Part shown: positions 8,915 through 17,752 of the stretch, in pieces | How the letters are laid out: every line of letters begins with the position of its first letter | How positions within the stretch are numbered: position 1 is the first letter of the stretch | Source of the DNA: Paenibacillus prosopidis | GTDB taxonomy: Bacteria; Bacillota; Bacilli; Paenibacillales; Paenibacillaceae | Length of the DNA: 64,000 nt | Assembly (NCBI RefSeq): GCF_003337375.1 | Contig: NZ_QPJD01000017.1 | Location: 95,434-159,433 of the forward strand | Reading direction: 5' to 3' | Notes under the pieces: model-generated | Database searches by the model: none | What the model was told of the DNA's origin: nothing | Seen by the model: only the letters and a program-made list of their open reading frames with translations | Program-made: the position numbers and the translations under genes

Positions 8915-9896
8915 TGCCGCCTGCGATGTAAATAAACCGCAAAAGGGGCACCGTCTGGCCGATATTCCCGCACACGACCCGTTCGTATTAACAGACAGCC
9001 GTACCGGTGTTTATTACTTATATACCGGAGGGGCACCTAGGTTGAACGGAATGGAACGTTACGGGGTCATCACTTACAAAAGCACGAATTTATCCGAGTG
9101 GGAAGGGCCATATGTTGTTTTCACCGTCCCTGACGGAGTATGGGCCCATCCGCAGCATGGAGCTTGGGCTCCTGAAGTCCACGAGTATAATGGGTGCTAC
9201 TACTTGTTCGTCACGTTGCACAATAATGACAGGCGACTGGAAGGTGAGCCCGTAAATGGGTTTTCTAAGCATTGGCGGGGAACCGTCATATCCGTCAGCG
9301 ATTCGCCGGAAGGACCTTTCAGGTTGTTGAAAGAAGATGCGCATGTTCTGCCGGAAACGATGATGACGCTAGACGGGACATTATATGTGGAAGACGGATC
9401 CCCGTGGATGGTTTTTTGTCATGAGTGGATCCAGACGATTGACGGCACGATAGAAGGCGTTCGATTAAAGGATGATTTATCAGAAGCGGTCGGAGACCCG
9501 ATTCGTCTATTCAATGCTTCAGAAGCACCTTGGAAAAACGAAGATGTACTACCCGACGACAACATTCGTGTTTACGTAACGGACGGATGCCAATTGTACC
9601 GAACTTCGGGCGATAGTCTGATCATGCTTTGGTCGAGCTATCAGTCAGGCAGTTATGTGCAGACGATCGCGCGGTCAAAAACCGGAAAACTGGAAGGTCC
9701 TTGGGAACAACTCCCCCCTTTAGTGAAAGAAGATAGTGGTCACGGGATGCTTTTCCGAACATTCGAAGGAACCTGGATGTTAATCCTCCATCAGCCGTTC
9801 AAAATGCCTGAATCGAGGTGCAAACTGTACGAAATGGAAGATACGGGTGCTAGCTTCAAAATTGTGAAGGCGCGTGAAGATTTGCAAGGCGCATAG
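8901..9896 (+). CDS. Glycoside hydrolase family 43 protein
   Basis: A 331-aa cytoplasmic enzyme (no signal peptide) with the GH43 five-bladed propeller pattern. The N-terminal catalytic-base region is HDPFVLTDSR (about residue 27), the second blade contains WAPEVHEYNGCYYLF (about 92-107), and the acid-region motif is EDGSPWMVFCHEW (about 160). Family members cleave alpha-L-arabinofuranosides or beta-xylosides. The TTG start at 8901 follows AAGGAG by nine bases. It overlaps the ABC-2 fragment and has its own terminator. It fits the pentose theme of the window (20-25 kb cluster). Confidence 0.85.
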   Translation: MPVYNAACDVNKPQKGHRLADIPAHDPFVLTDSRTGVYYLYTGGAPRLNGMERYGVITYKSTNLSEWEGPYVVFTVPDGVWAHPQHGAWAPEVHEYNGCYYLFVTLHNNDRRLEGEPVNGFSKHWRGTVISVSDSPEGPFRLLKEDAHVLPETMMTLDGTLYVEDGSPWMVFCHEWIQTIDGTIEGVRLKDDLSEAVGDPIRLFNASEAPWKNEDVLPDDNIRVYVTDGCQLYRTSGDSLIMLWSSYQSGSYVQTIARSKTGKLEGPWEQLPPLVKEDSGHGMLFRTFEGTWMLILHQPFKMPESRCKLYEMEDTGASFKIVKAREDLQGA

Positions 9897-9924
9897 ATGT
9901 GGAACAACGCAAGAAATCATAATA

Positions 9925-9960
9925 TGAAGCTGCCAGCATCGGGCAGCTTCATTACTTTTT
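9925..9960 (+). terminator. Terminator after GH43 gene
   Basis: TGAAGCTGCC (9925-9934) pairs with GGCAGCTTCA (9942-9951), followed by ATTACTTTTT. Confidence 0.85.
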
Positions 9961-10040
9961 CGGGAGTTCTACGTAATTTAGCTGTGGAATAAACGTATAC
10001 GAACTGGGAAGGCATCGTTTATAGGAAGGAGATAATATCA

Positions 10041-10823
10041 TTGAAACCAATAATACAACTACTGCATTTTGGCTATCATCAGGCGATGAGCTGCATATTT
10101 CCTATTGCGATCTTTGGGACTTTAGCTCTTTCAAGCGTAATAAAGGTGCCTTTCATTTACCGTTACGACGCCATTCTTTTTATTCTGCTTACAGTGCAGT
10201 ACCTCATGTACCGCAGTGGATTAGAGACACGCGATGAAATAAAAGTTATCTTTATATTTCACTGTATTGGTTTGTTGCTGGAAATATATAAGGTAAGGAT
10301 GGGATCATGGTCATACCCTGAGCCCGGGCTTACGAAGTTACTCGGTGTACCGCTCTATAGCGGATTTATGTATGCAAGTGTCGCAAGCTTTATGTGTCAG
10401 GTATGGCGTAGACTGAAGATGGGCATGACCGGCTGGCCAGGGCTTACTTCTGCGGGATTGCTAGGAGGTGCCATCTATCTGAATTTTTTCACTCATCATT
10501 TCATTCCTGATTTTCGTTGGTGGCTGACGGCGCTTGTGCTCATTGTCTTTTGGAAAACATGGATCATATATCGGGTACGGACCATTACTTATCGGATGCC
10601 TTTGACCCTGGCTTTTTTCCTAGTAGGTTTTTTCATCTGGTTAGCCGAAAATATAGCTACATTTTTTAATGCTTGGAAATATCCTGACCAGTACCAAGCC
10701 TGGCAACTGGTTAGCTTCAGTAAGATCAGTTCATGGTTTCTTCTGGTAATCATTAGCGTCATTATTGTTGCCCAGCTTAAACATGTTAAAGCGAGCCGGA
10801 AAACAGATTCATGGTCCAGCTAA
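10041..10823 (+). CDS. DUF817 family integral membrane protein
   Basis: A 260-aa protein with about eight hydrophobic helices. Conserved-looking features include RYDAILFILLTVQYLMYRSGLET, GSWSYPEPG and PLYSGFMYASVASFMCQ, which match DUF817 members as I remember them. The TTG start at 10041 sits about ten bases after AAGGAGA. It is monocistronic with a terminator before it. The function of DUF817 is unknown. Confidence 0.8.
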   Translation: MKPIIQLLHFGYHQAMSCIFPIAIFGTLALSSVIKVPFIYRYDAILFILLTVQYLMYRSGLETRDEIKVIFIFHCIGLLLEIYKVRMGSWSYPEPGLTKLLGVPLYSGFMYASVASFMCQVWRRLKMGMTGWPGLTSAGLLGGAIYLNFFTHHFIPDFRWWLTALVLIVFWKTWIIYRVRTITYRMPLTLAFFLVGFFIWLAENIATFFNAWKYPDQYQAWQLVSFSKISSWFLLVIISVIIVAQLKHVKASRKTDSWSS

Positions 10824-10887
10824 GAATATGCTCCCATGAAAGAGTGCTTTAAAAATATTAAATAAAAGCGAGGGAGGCAGAGTTAGG

Positions 10888-11418
10888 ATGCTTTACGATT
10901 TACAAGGTGATGCAAATATGTCACCTATTGTGGGAATATTCTATTCTGCTGTGGAAGAGAATAGCCAAAGACTACAATTAATAACTGATGGCATGTCGCA
11001 AGAAGAAGTAGATTACAAGGGTCCAAATAATAAATTTAATAGTACCGCTCAGTTAATAAAACATATCATGTATGTTGATCTTAATTGGGTTTATAGATTG
11101 AAAGGACAACCACTTCCTCATTCTTTAAAAGAGCAATATGGCCCCATGATCGATGCATATAATAGGCTTCCGATAGTTAAAGGGAAGTCTTTGAACACAC
11201 TTATGTCTAAATATGAAGGTGTAATAAAAATGTTGAAAGATACATGTACACAATTAACAGATGCTGATCTGGATAAAGTTGTCACTTTTGGACATGAAAA
11301 TGAAAAGCAAGCAACCATACGCTGGGGCCTATGGCATATGGCTGACCATAGCCGCTATCATCAGGCTCAAATTAATCAGCTTCGAAAGTGGTATAGTGAA
11401 AATTCTCTGTTAAATTAA
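10888..11418 (+). CDS. DinB family protein
   Basis: A 176-aa helical protein with the DinB/YfiT four-helix-bundle pattern: an early LIKHIMYVDLNWVYRL helix and a C-terminal LWHMADHSRYHQAQI segment supply the metal-binding histidines. Members are metal-dependent transferases, some using bacillithiol or related thiols, but the substrate here is unknown. The start may be ATG 10888 (GGGAGG upstream) or ATG 10918 internally. Confidence 0.85.
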   Translation: MLYDLQGDANMSPIVGIFYSAVEENSQRLQLITDGMSQEEVDYKGPNNKFNSTAQLIKHIMYVDLNWVYRLKGQPLPHSLKEQYGPMIDAYNRLPIVKGKSLNTLMSKYEGVIKMLKDTCTQLTDADLDKVVTFGHENEKQATIRWGLWHMADHSRYHQAQINQLRKWYSENSLLN

Positions 11419-11807
11419 AGGGGCGAATGTTCAAAAGTGAAATGGTTCTTCATTACGTTGGAACTCAGCTGTCAGGATCGTGTCGGCAGCTATTTTTTAT
11501 ACTTCATATCGGTTAACGAACAGCAAATCATACGCGCTCAAGAAGAGCTCAATCCGGCAGCACACTTATTTTTTATTCAACAGAAATAGCCATTGATCCC
11601 TCGAAAAAGGTGTCTTATTCTGGCTAAGGCTACTGTGTATTTCACACGCATTAGCCTATTTGGTCAAGTGCTTGTGGTTTCTTTTTATTCGGGTTTAAAA
11701 ACTTTTTTAAGATGTTTAGCGCCTAGCATCAAAGCTAATGAAATTACATAATAAATTATTGTAACAATAGCAAAAATAGTTCGTTTATATAGAGGGGAGT
11801 GAGGATA
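11419..11807. other. Intergenic stretch with one hairpin
   Basis: No convincing gene in these roughly 390 bases. AGCTGtcagg...CGGCAGCT with a following T run near 11466-11500 acts as the DinB terminator. The A/T-rich end near 11740-11790 should hold the promoter of the next gene. Confidence 0.5.
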
Positions 11808-12209
11808 TTGAAAATAATTAGTTTGATGTTGTCTTTAATTCTTTTATCAATTGGGTTATTTGGTTGTCAACAAAATAGTGATGGTGAGAATCAAGACAAT
11901 AATATTTCAAAACCACATGAAGAAACCACAAATAGAGTAACCAACCAAAATTATGACATTGCTGGGGTTATCAGCGAAGTAAATAACGAACGTAACAGGG
12001 TATTACTAAACTTAACAAAAAAGGCACAAGAAAATGAAGAACAAATGTGGATTACAGTTGGTGAAAACACTAAAATTTCTAATGAAAATCAAGAAAGTTT
12101 AAGTTATGAAGACTTAAAACCAGCAGTTGAATTAAAGGCTAACCTTTCTGATAAGTGTTTAGAACCGAATCCACGAATTTGTTTCGCAGAAGAAATTATA
12201 ATTAAGTAA
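11808..12209 (+). CDS. Small putative lipoprotein
   Basis: TTG 11808, ten bases after AGAGGGG, gives a signal sequence KIISLMLSLILLSIGLFGC with the lipobox cysteine near residue 20. The mature part is polar, acidic and Asn-rich, about 110 aa, with an OB-like middle (AGVISEVNNERNRVLLNL) reminiscent of DUF3221-type YobA proteins. A hairpin terminator follows. Local base composition is A/T-rich compared with neighbours. Confidence 0.7.
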   Translation: MKIISLMLSLILLSIGLFGCQQNSDGENQDNNISKPHEETTNRVTNQNYDIAGVISEVNNERNRVLLNLTKKAQENEEQMWITVGENTKISNENQESLSYEDLKPAVELKANLSDKCLEPNPRICFAEEIIIK

Positions 12210-12220
12210 TAAGTTTCTTG

Positions 12221-12276
12221 AGCAGGCACTACCGCAGCCTGCTATTTTTATTAAACTTCGGACAAGATAGTTTAAT
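12221..12276 (+). repeat. Dispersed hairpin element (degenerate copy)
   Basis: AGCAGGC (12221) pairs with GCCTGCT (12237), then TTAAACTTCGGACAAGATAG gives a diverged right box of the window's repeat family. It also serves as a terminator for the lipoprotein gene. Confidence 0.55.
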
Positions 12277-12357
12277 TTACATCTTGAAAGTATTAGTGGG
12301 TTTCTTTTTGGTTTGAGGATTAAAACGGAAGACTTGAACGAAGGAAGGATCGTTCCG

Positions 12358-12432
12358 ATGAATAATAATGATATTATAGTTAAACAAATAAATGAATTAA
12401 ATTTACCATTTCAAAAACTTTACCTCAGTTAA
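12358..12432 (+). CDS. 24-aa ORF, perhaps a truncated gene start
   Basis: An ATG at 12358 lies downstream of GAAGGAAGG and opens 24 codons rich in Asn, Ile and Leu (NNNDIIVKQINELNLPF) before TAA. It reads like the N-terminus of a larger soluble protein whose remainder is lost. No family is assigned. Confidence 0.25.
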   Translation: MNNNDIIVKQINELNLPFQKLYLS

Positions 12433-12482
12433 ACTCTGATCCCCCAGCTTGTTCAATCTGGATACAGACGCTTATATTGCGT

Positions 12483-12800
12483 TTAATCCTCCTCAAGTTC
12501 ACGCGCATCCTTAAACATTAAGATTACAGCTGTTATGAATAAAACTGCGGTAATTACGCAGCATTCCACGTAAGTCATGCCAAGACCGATCCAAAGTTCG
12601 AGGACTGCGTAGAGACCCGCCGCTGAGCCTGCGAATATGCAGATGCACGCGAATAGTAACGCGATGATTACGAACATGTGGCCGCCGGCGTTTGGTTTGT
12701 ACAATGTTTTCTTTTCCGGATTTAGAAATAATGAGATCCGCTCCATAATCGCCAGAAGCACGCGTGACTTGTATAGTTTTTTTCTTTTATTTGGTGACAA
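12483..12800 (-). CDS. Small membrane protein (105 aa)
   Basis: The minus-strand TTG at 12800 follows TAGGAGAGA. The protein has a basic N-terminus (SPNKRKKLYKSR), a hydrophobic helix near residues 42-65, a second near 72-96 and an acidic tail (DARELEED), suggesting two membrane spans. It is a lone gene on this strand between repeat elements. Family not recognised. Confidence 0.6.
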   Translation of the reverse strand: MSPNKRKKLYKSRVLLAIMERISLFLNPEKKTLYKPNAGGHMFVIIALLFACICIFAGSAAGLYAVLELWIGLGMTYVECCVITAVLFITAVILMFKDARELEED

Positions 12801-13008
12801 AGTTATCTCTCCTAATATCTTGTTATATTCTTTGTCGGAAATTGGACTGGTTAAGTTAAGACCTGAAGAGATTCCGTTAATGAAATTTGCATTCCCAGCT
12901 CTTTTTTTTAGTCGGGCAGGCCCGGATGTCCCTAAAATTCAAAGAAGGACGTGTAAATACCCGCGCTCACCGAAATTAACTGGATCGGATGGCATTAAAC
13001 CAAGCAAT

Positions 13009-13057
13009 GGCTGCCGGCATGGAACGGCAGCCTAGTTGAGCTAACTGGCAGTAAAAC
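13009..13057 (+). repeat. Dispersed hairpin element with right box
   Basis: GGCTGCCG (13009-13016) pairs with CGGCAGCC (13025-13032), followed by GCTAACTGGCAGT at 13040. It is a member of the family common after 42 kb. Confidence 0.75.
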
Positions 13058-13401
13058 AATTGGAAAATAAGAATTAGGATTAATAGGGGCGAATATCTCA
13101 GCTGGAGATCCTCATTACGCAACATTAAATTATTAGTATTCGTCGAAGTAGGTGTGTGCACTTTTCAATTTGTATGTCAAAGTGGCCGTGGTCTTGTTAC
13201 TATTTTATGTTTATGAAAGGATAAAGTGAGTTGCGTAGTCAAGCAAAGGGGAACACATTTGTTTAATAACATGTAAGAGCCGCCATTACGGTAGTTTTAT
13301 AGTGCTAACGTGCAGTATATTGAAAGACTTGTTTAGCTATTTTTGTATGTTAAGCTTTAGGAAAGCTTTGGAGGATAGTGAAAGGCTAATAGAAAAGACA
13401 A

Positions 13402-13554
13402 GTGAAACTTGAAAAAATAAGTGAAGCTAGGCTTTTATTATACCACGAATTATTTGAAACTTTAGAAATGCCCCGTGATAGCCAAAAGCAACTTGAAACC
13501 CCAGAAGTAGAACATTATTTCGTGTGTACCATAAGCATGGAATCAGACATATAA
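13402..13554 (+). CDS. 50-aa hypothetical ORF
   Basis: A GTG at 13402 begins a charged, helical 50-aa frame (KLEKISEARLLLYHELFETLE...) ending at TAA 13552-13554. The ribosome binding site is weak. The composition looks protein-like, but the ORF could equally be a fragment. The 880 bases between 12801 and 13692 otherwise hold only the repeat element above and promoter-like sequence. Confidence 0.3.
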   Translation: MKLEKISEARLLLYHELFETLEMPRDSQKQLETPEVEHYFVCTISMESDI

Positions 13555-13692
13555 AGATGGAGAATCAATTTAAGTTCGTATTTGGAGTTAAGCTAACGGA
13601 GAAAGCTAGTACAATAATCCAAACGCCTATGCACGTTGAATGATACTATATGAATATAAGTAGAAGTTAACACTATCGGGAGGATGTTAAGC

Positions 13693-15948
13693 ATGAGCGA
13701 ATCTAATCAGGAGTATATCGTTATCTCGGGTGCGAGGGAAAACAATCTCAAGAACGTATCCTTGCGAATTCCCAAGCGAAAGATCACGATCTTCACCGGG
13801 GTATCCGGATCCGGCAAGTCATCGATCGTCTTCGATACGATCGCCGCAGAATCCACGCGATTGCTGAATGAGAACTTCAGCTTGTTCGTGCGAAATTTCC
13901 TGCCCCGCTATCCGCAGCCGGATACGGACGCGATCGAGAACCTGAGCATGGCTGTTATTGTGGATCAGAAGCGGCTGGGGGGCGGTTCCCATTCCACGAT
14001 GGGCACGATTACCGATATCTCTCCCATTCTCCGTCTTCTCTTCTCCCGAGTGGGTCAGCCTTATGTTGGACAAGCATACATGTTCTCGTTTAACGATCCG
14101 CAAGGCATGTGTCCCGAGTGCAACGGGATCGGTCGCAGGCTGTGCGTCGATATGAGCAAGGCGCTGGACAAGTCAAGGTCGTTGAATGAAGGGGCAATCA
14201 TGCTGCCGGACTATGCGGTGAACAGCATGGATTGGTCGATGATCGTGCAGTCGGGTTCCTTCGATCCCGACAAGAAGTTGAGCGATTATTCGGATGAGGA
14301 GCTGGAGCATCTGCTGTACGCCAAGGCGAGGAAAGTGGAGATGCTGTTCGCCGGGAAGGCAGTGAATATTACCGTGGAAGGCATCATCGAAAAGTTCACC
14401 AACAAGTACATCAAACGGGATGTGAAGACGATGTCCGAGCGCACACAACGAGCTGTTGCGCCGTACATCTCCGAGGGTCCGTGCTCCAGCTGCCGCGGCG
14501 CGAGACTCAGTCAGGCCGCGCTCAACTGCAGGATCAATGGACTCAACATTGCGGAACTGTCCTCCATGGAGGTCGGACAGCTCATCCGCGTCATTCGGGA
14601 GATTGACAATCCTGTCGCCGCACCGGTCGTCAAGTCGCTGACGGAGCGGCTGCAGCATCTGGTGGATATCGGACTTGACTACTTGACGTTGAACCGTGAG
14701 ACCGATACATTGTCGGGCGGCGAGTCGCAGCGTGTCAAGATGGTGAAGCACCTGAGCGGCAGTCTGGTGGATGTCACTTACATCTTCGATGAGCCCAGCG
14801 TTGGCTTACACCCCCGTGATGTACACCGGTTAAATGAATTGCTTCAGAAGCTGCGCGACAAGGGCAATACCGTGATTGTCGTCGAGCATGATCCCGATGT
14901 GATCAAATTGGCGGATTATATCGTCGACGTCGGGCCTCACGCCGGCAGCCGCGGCGGTACCATCGTGTATGAAGGAAGCTTTCAAGGCCTGCTGGAGGCA
15001 GGTACGCTGACAGGCACCCATATGAAGCGGCCGCTCCAGCTGAAGCACGATTGCAGGCAGCCGTCCGGCAAGCTCTCCATCAAGGATGCTACACTCCACA
15101 ACCTGCGGAACGTGAGTGTAGATATTCCAACAGGAGTGCTGACAGTAGTTACGGGTGTCGCCGGCTCGGGCAAGAGTACGCTGATTAACGAAGTATTCCT
15201 CAGTCAGTATCCGGATGCGATCGTCATCGACCAGTCGGCGGTAGGAGTGTCAACACGTTCTAATCCCGCGACCTACACGGGCATTATGGATGATGTGCGC
15301 AAGGCGTTTGCTTCCGCGAACAAGGTGGGCCAAGGCTTGTTCAGCTTCAATTCCAAGGGGGCCTGCGAGAACTGCCAAGGGCTGGGTGTTGTGTATACAG
15401 ACCTTGCATTCCTCGACATCGTGAAGCTTCCATGCGAAGTATGCGGAGGTAGAAGGTTCAAGGAAGAGGTGCTCGCGTACAAGCTGAACGGCAAATCAAT
15501 TGCAGAAGTGCTGGAAATGACTGTGGAGCAGGCATTGAATTATTTTCAGCTAAAAGAGGTTGTACGCAAGCTCCAGGCGATGAGTGATGTAGGGCTGAAC
15601 TATATTACACTCGGCCAGCCGCTCAGCACGCTCTCGGGCGGGGAATGCCAGCGTATCAAGCTGGCAAGCGAGCTGCATAAGAAGGGCAGCATCTACGTGA
15701 TGGACGAGCCGACGACCGGCCTACATATGTCAGATATCGGTCTTCTTCTGGGGATCATGAACAGACTCGTGGATGCCGGCAATACGGTGATCGTCATCGA
15801 GCACAACCTCGATGTGATCAGCCAAGCGGATTGGATCATCGATATGGGACCGGACGGAGGCAGCAAGGGCGGCCAGGTGGTGTTCGAGGGCACACCTCCG
15901 AAGATCATCCATGCGGAGCAGTCGATCACGGGAAGATACTTGATGTAA
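13693..15948 (+). CDS. UvrA-like ABC ATPase paralogue (short class)
   Basis: A 751-aa protein with two ABC domains in UvrA order. First domain: Walker A GVSGSGKSS near the N-terminus, signature LSGGESQRVKM, then IFDEPSVGLHPRD. Second: GVAGSGKST, signature LSGGECQRIKL, then VMDEPTTGLH. Zinc-binding cysteine sets CPECNGIG, CSSCRG, CENCQGLG and CEVCGG are present. It is about 200 residues shorter than housekeeping UvrA (about 950), consistent with the class of paralogues lacking the UvrB-interaction insert, some of which protect antibiotic producers. I start it at ATG 13693, nine bases after GGGAGG. It is more G+C-rich than its flanks, which suggests acquisition. Confidence 0.9.
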   Translation: MSESNQEYIVISGARENNLKNVSLRIPKRKITIFTGVSGSGKSSIVFDTIAAESTRLLNENFSLFVRNFLPRYPQPDTDAIENLSMAVIVDQKRLGGGSHSTMGTITDISPILRLLFSRVGQPYVGQAYMFSFNDPQGMCPECNGIGRRLCVDMSKALDKSRSLNEGAIMLPDYAVNSMDWSMIVQSGSFDPDKKLSDYSDEELEHLLYAKARKVEMLFAGKAVNITVEGIIEKFTNKYIKRDVKTMSERTQRAVAPYISEGPCSSCRGARLSQAALNCRINGLNIAELSSMEVGQLIRVIREIDNPVAAPVVKSLTERLQHLVDIGLDYLTLNRETDTLSGGESQRVKMVKHLSGSLVDVTYIFDEPSVGLHPRDVHRLNELLQKLRDKGNTVIVVEHDPDVIKLADYIVDVGPHAGSRGGTIVYEGSFQGLLEAGTLTGTHMKRPLQLKHDCRQPSGKLSIKDATLHNLRNVSVDIPTGVLTVVTGVAGSGKSTLINEVFLSQYPDAIVIDQSAVGVSTRSNPATYTGIMDDVRKAFASANKVGQGLFSFNSKGACENCQGLGVVYTDLAFLDIVKLPCEVCGGRRFKEEVLAYKLNGKSIAEVLEMTVEQALNYFQLKEVVRKLQAMSDVGLNYITLGQPLSTLSGGECQRIKLASELHKKGSIYVMDEPTTGLHMSDIGLLLGIMNRLVDAGNTVIVIEHNLDVISQADWIIDMGPDGGSKGGQVVFEGTPPKIIHAEQSITGRYLM

Positions 15949-16025
15949 TGCATCAAATGAACGAAGGCGGTATCCAGATCACATTGATAAGATCATCCAG
16001 GCTCAATGAATGAATTTGGTATTCC

Positions 16026-16080
16026 GCTGACGGATAACGATAGTGGAGTGAAGCAGATTGCGCCGGCAGTCTGCTATTTT
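16026..16080 (+). repeat. Dispersed hairpin element (left box plus hairpin)
   Basis: CTGACGGATAACGATAGTG (16027) followed by an AGCAGA...TCTGCT hairpin (16052-16075) and TTTTC. It matches the left-box half of the window's repeat family and may terminate the UvrA-like gene. The stretch 16081-16471 holds no gene I can support. Confidence 0.55.
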
Positions 16081-16471
16081 CATTTCACACGGGAAGGGTA
16101 ACTGTCTTATTATTTATCCTCGAAAAATGGAGCTATATCGTTTATGACCAAATAATACATGTCGGAAGTCAAGAACTAGATCCCATTCCCGTCGCAAATT
16201 TTAAGGTGAACACTGTTGGTACGTTGACCAGCGCTCAACAAGTAATTCCGGATATGGTCGAACGTAAACAGGGGACGCTCTTTTTCAAAGGTGCGGTATT
16301 GCGCTGACTCCGAATCCACTGTATACCTCTTTATCCATTGGCAAGGCCGCGATCCGCTCGCTTGCACTTTCAATGGCCGAGACAGAAGGGGACGTATTAC
16401 GATCCGGACCGGATAGCCGATGTGTATTGGGAATTATATAACAAAAAGGACCTACGGGAATATTTGTTTAG

Positions 16472-16963
16472 GAGATCCTGATCTCTATCTTAACCTTTTA
16501 TGGGGAAGAAATCCCTGTGTATGTTACCGTAGCGGCTGTGCCGTTGGCACAAGAAAGCGGTCTGAAAAATGTAATCGGAGTTACCGTAGAAGCGGCATTC
16601 CATATTGAATCTTTTACCATTACACCTACGTATTCCATCGATGGAAACGGTGAACCTCAAGTGGAAAAAATGGTTCAGATCCATTTTCGCATGATTCACT
16701 CTCCGCCATTTTATCAAGAAACAACGGATATCATCACTCGATTAGAACAGAGTGCGAAAGGGAAAGTACCTTTGCATATCCTTGATTCGATAGAAAATTT
16801 TGTAATAGAAGGCCAAAGTAAAGGGTACCCGCGCGGGTACCCTTTACTTTGGCCTTATGCTGAACTTTATCACAGTGAGGCGAAGTTTTTGACCATAACC
16901 GCTTGCGGGTCACGGATGGGGAGACCCACTTTAATAGCAGTTGCTCATTCAAGTGGGCCGTAA
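16472..16963 (+). pseudogene. Unrecognised protein remnant spanning a 48-bp palindrome
   Basis: The frame opens after a stop at 16469 without a start codon or ribosome binding site. It reads through IPVYVTVAAVPLAQESG and an amphipathic ITRLEQ.AKGKVPLHILDSI segment, then crosses a perfect palindrome where the residues become an artefact (GYPRGYPL). The segment before 16808 looks like genuine protein, perhaps with a beta-rich fold and a terminal helix, but I cannot place the family. It is probably truncated at both ends. Confidence 0.4.
16809..16856. repeat. Perfect 48-bp palindrome
   Basis: The arm 16809-16832 (AAGGCCAAAGTAAAGG then GTACCCGC) is the exact reverse complement of 16833-16856, with no spacer. 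It could be a strong hairpin terminator, a recombination junction or an assembly artefact. Confidence 0.95.
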
Positions 16964-16984
16964 GCTTGACTAGAAGAGGAGCTA

Positions 16985-17482
16985 TCAGTTGCAACTTTTC
17001 AACTTGTCTTGAAGAATCCCTTCAAATGAACATCCCAACCAGGTAAACAATTTTCGAGCAGCCTCGTCCTCGGGCAGAAAAGCTTCGATTCGAGGATACA
17101 TTCGACTGCTGACGGATATATGGATTTGCCTGAGACGAATCGGCATCCATTCGGTTCCTTCACCCATCCGGGCCATCACGACCTTTGATTGCGATATATC
17201 ACTTTCGGAATCGGTCACTTTCCGGCTCCAATACGCTTTAAAATCGTTAATCTCATTTAATTGCCGGATCAAACTGAGGTACCAGGCATCATAACGGGAG
17301 TATTTATTATTATCCTTGAAAGTCTGCATACCGTATACCGTGTGCGATTCCCATAGTTGAAATGCAGTGGCGTCGAAAGTGGAACGTGAACGGATTGGAT
17401 ATTCGGAATTAAAGTGGAGATGGATCATATTCCTGTGCTGAGGGGGAAGTTGTTCGAACGGTGTTTCCATAGTGGAAAACAC
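16985..17482 (-). pseudogene. C-terminal half of an XRE/MmyB-type regulator
   Basis: The 165-residue minus-strand frame carries the MmyB-like ligand-binding pattern: RNMIHLHF near the start, an Arg-rich helix, YDAWYLSLIRQLNEINDFKAYWSRK (the L..EL...S.EF..WW helix of the family) and a following beta-rich tail. Intact members carry an N-terminal helix-turn-helix of about 90 aa before this, which is absent here: the upstream sequence has no HTH and no ribosome binding site. I therefore call it a truncated remnant. Family assignment is from pattern memory. Confidence 0.55.
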
Positions 17483-17752
17483 TGTTCATTTGCGAAGGGT
17501 TCGCAAGCGCCAAAGTGGATGAAGGGTTACGACCAACTTTACTCTGAATTTTTAACAAAAAAGACTGTAAATTCAATCGTTTTTCCTTGCGTTAATCAAC
17601 TATACTTTATTTGTAAGCGCATACATTATTACTTTCTGCGAATCGTCCCAGACACAGAGGATCTGATGATAGTGAACAAACTATTGTAATGAATAATAGT
17701 TTGTTACGCTATTCGGTCGAAACCTATTTTATCTGAAAAGAGGAGGATTTTT

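Noticed and set aside
14173..14751. 192-aa minus-strand frame inside the UvrA-like gene
   Set aside because: A codon-bias shadow of a G+C-rich gene with clear motifs on the plus strand.
17414..17689. 91-aa plus-strand ORF opposite the MmyB-type remnant
   Set aside because: Shadow of the minus-strand sequence, with no ribosome binding site and unlikely composition.
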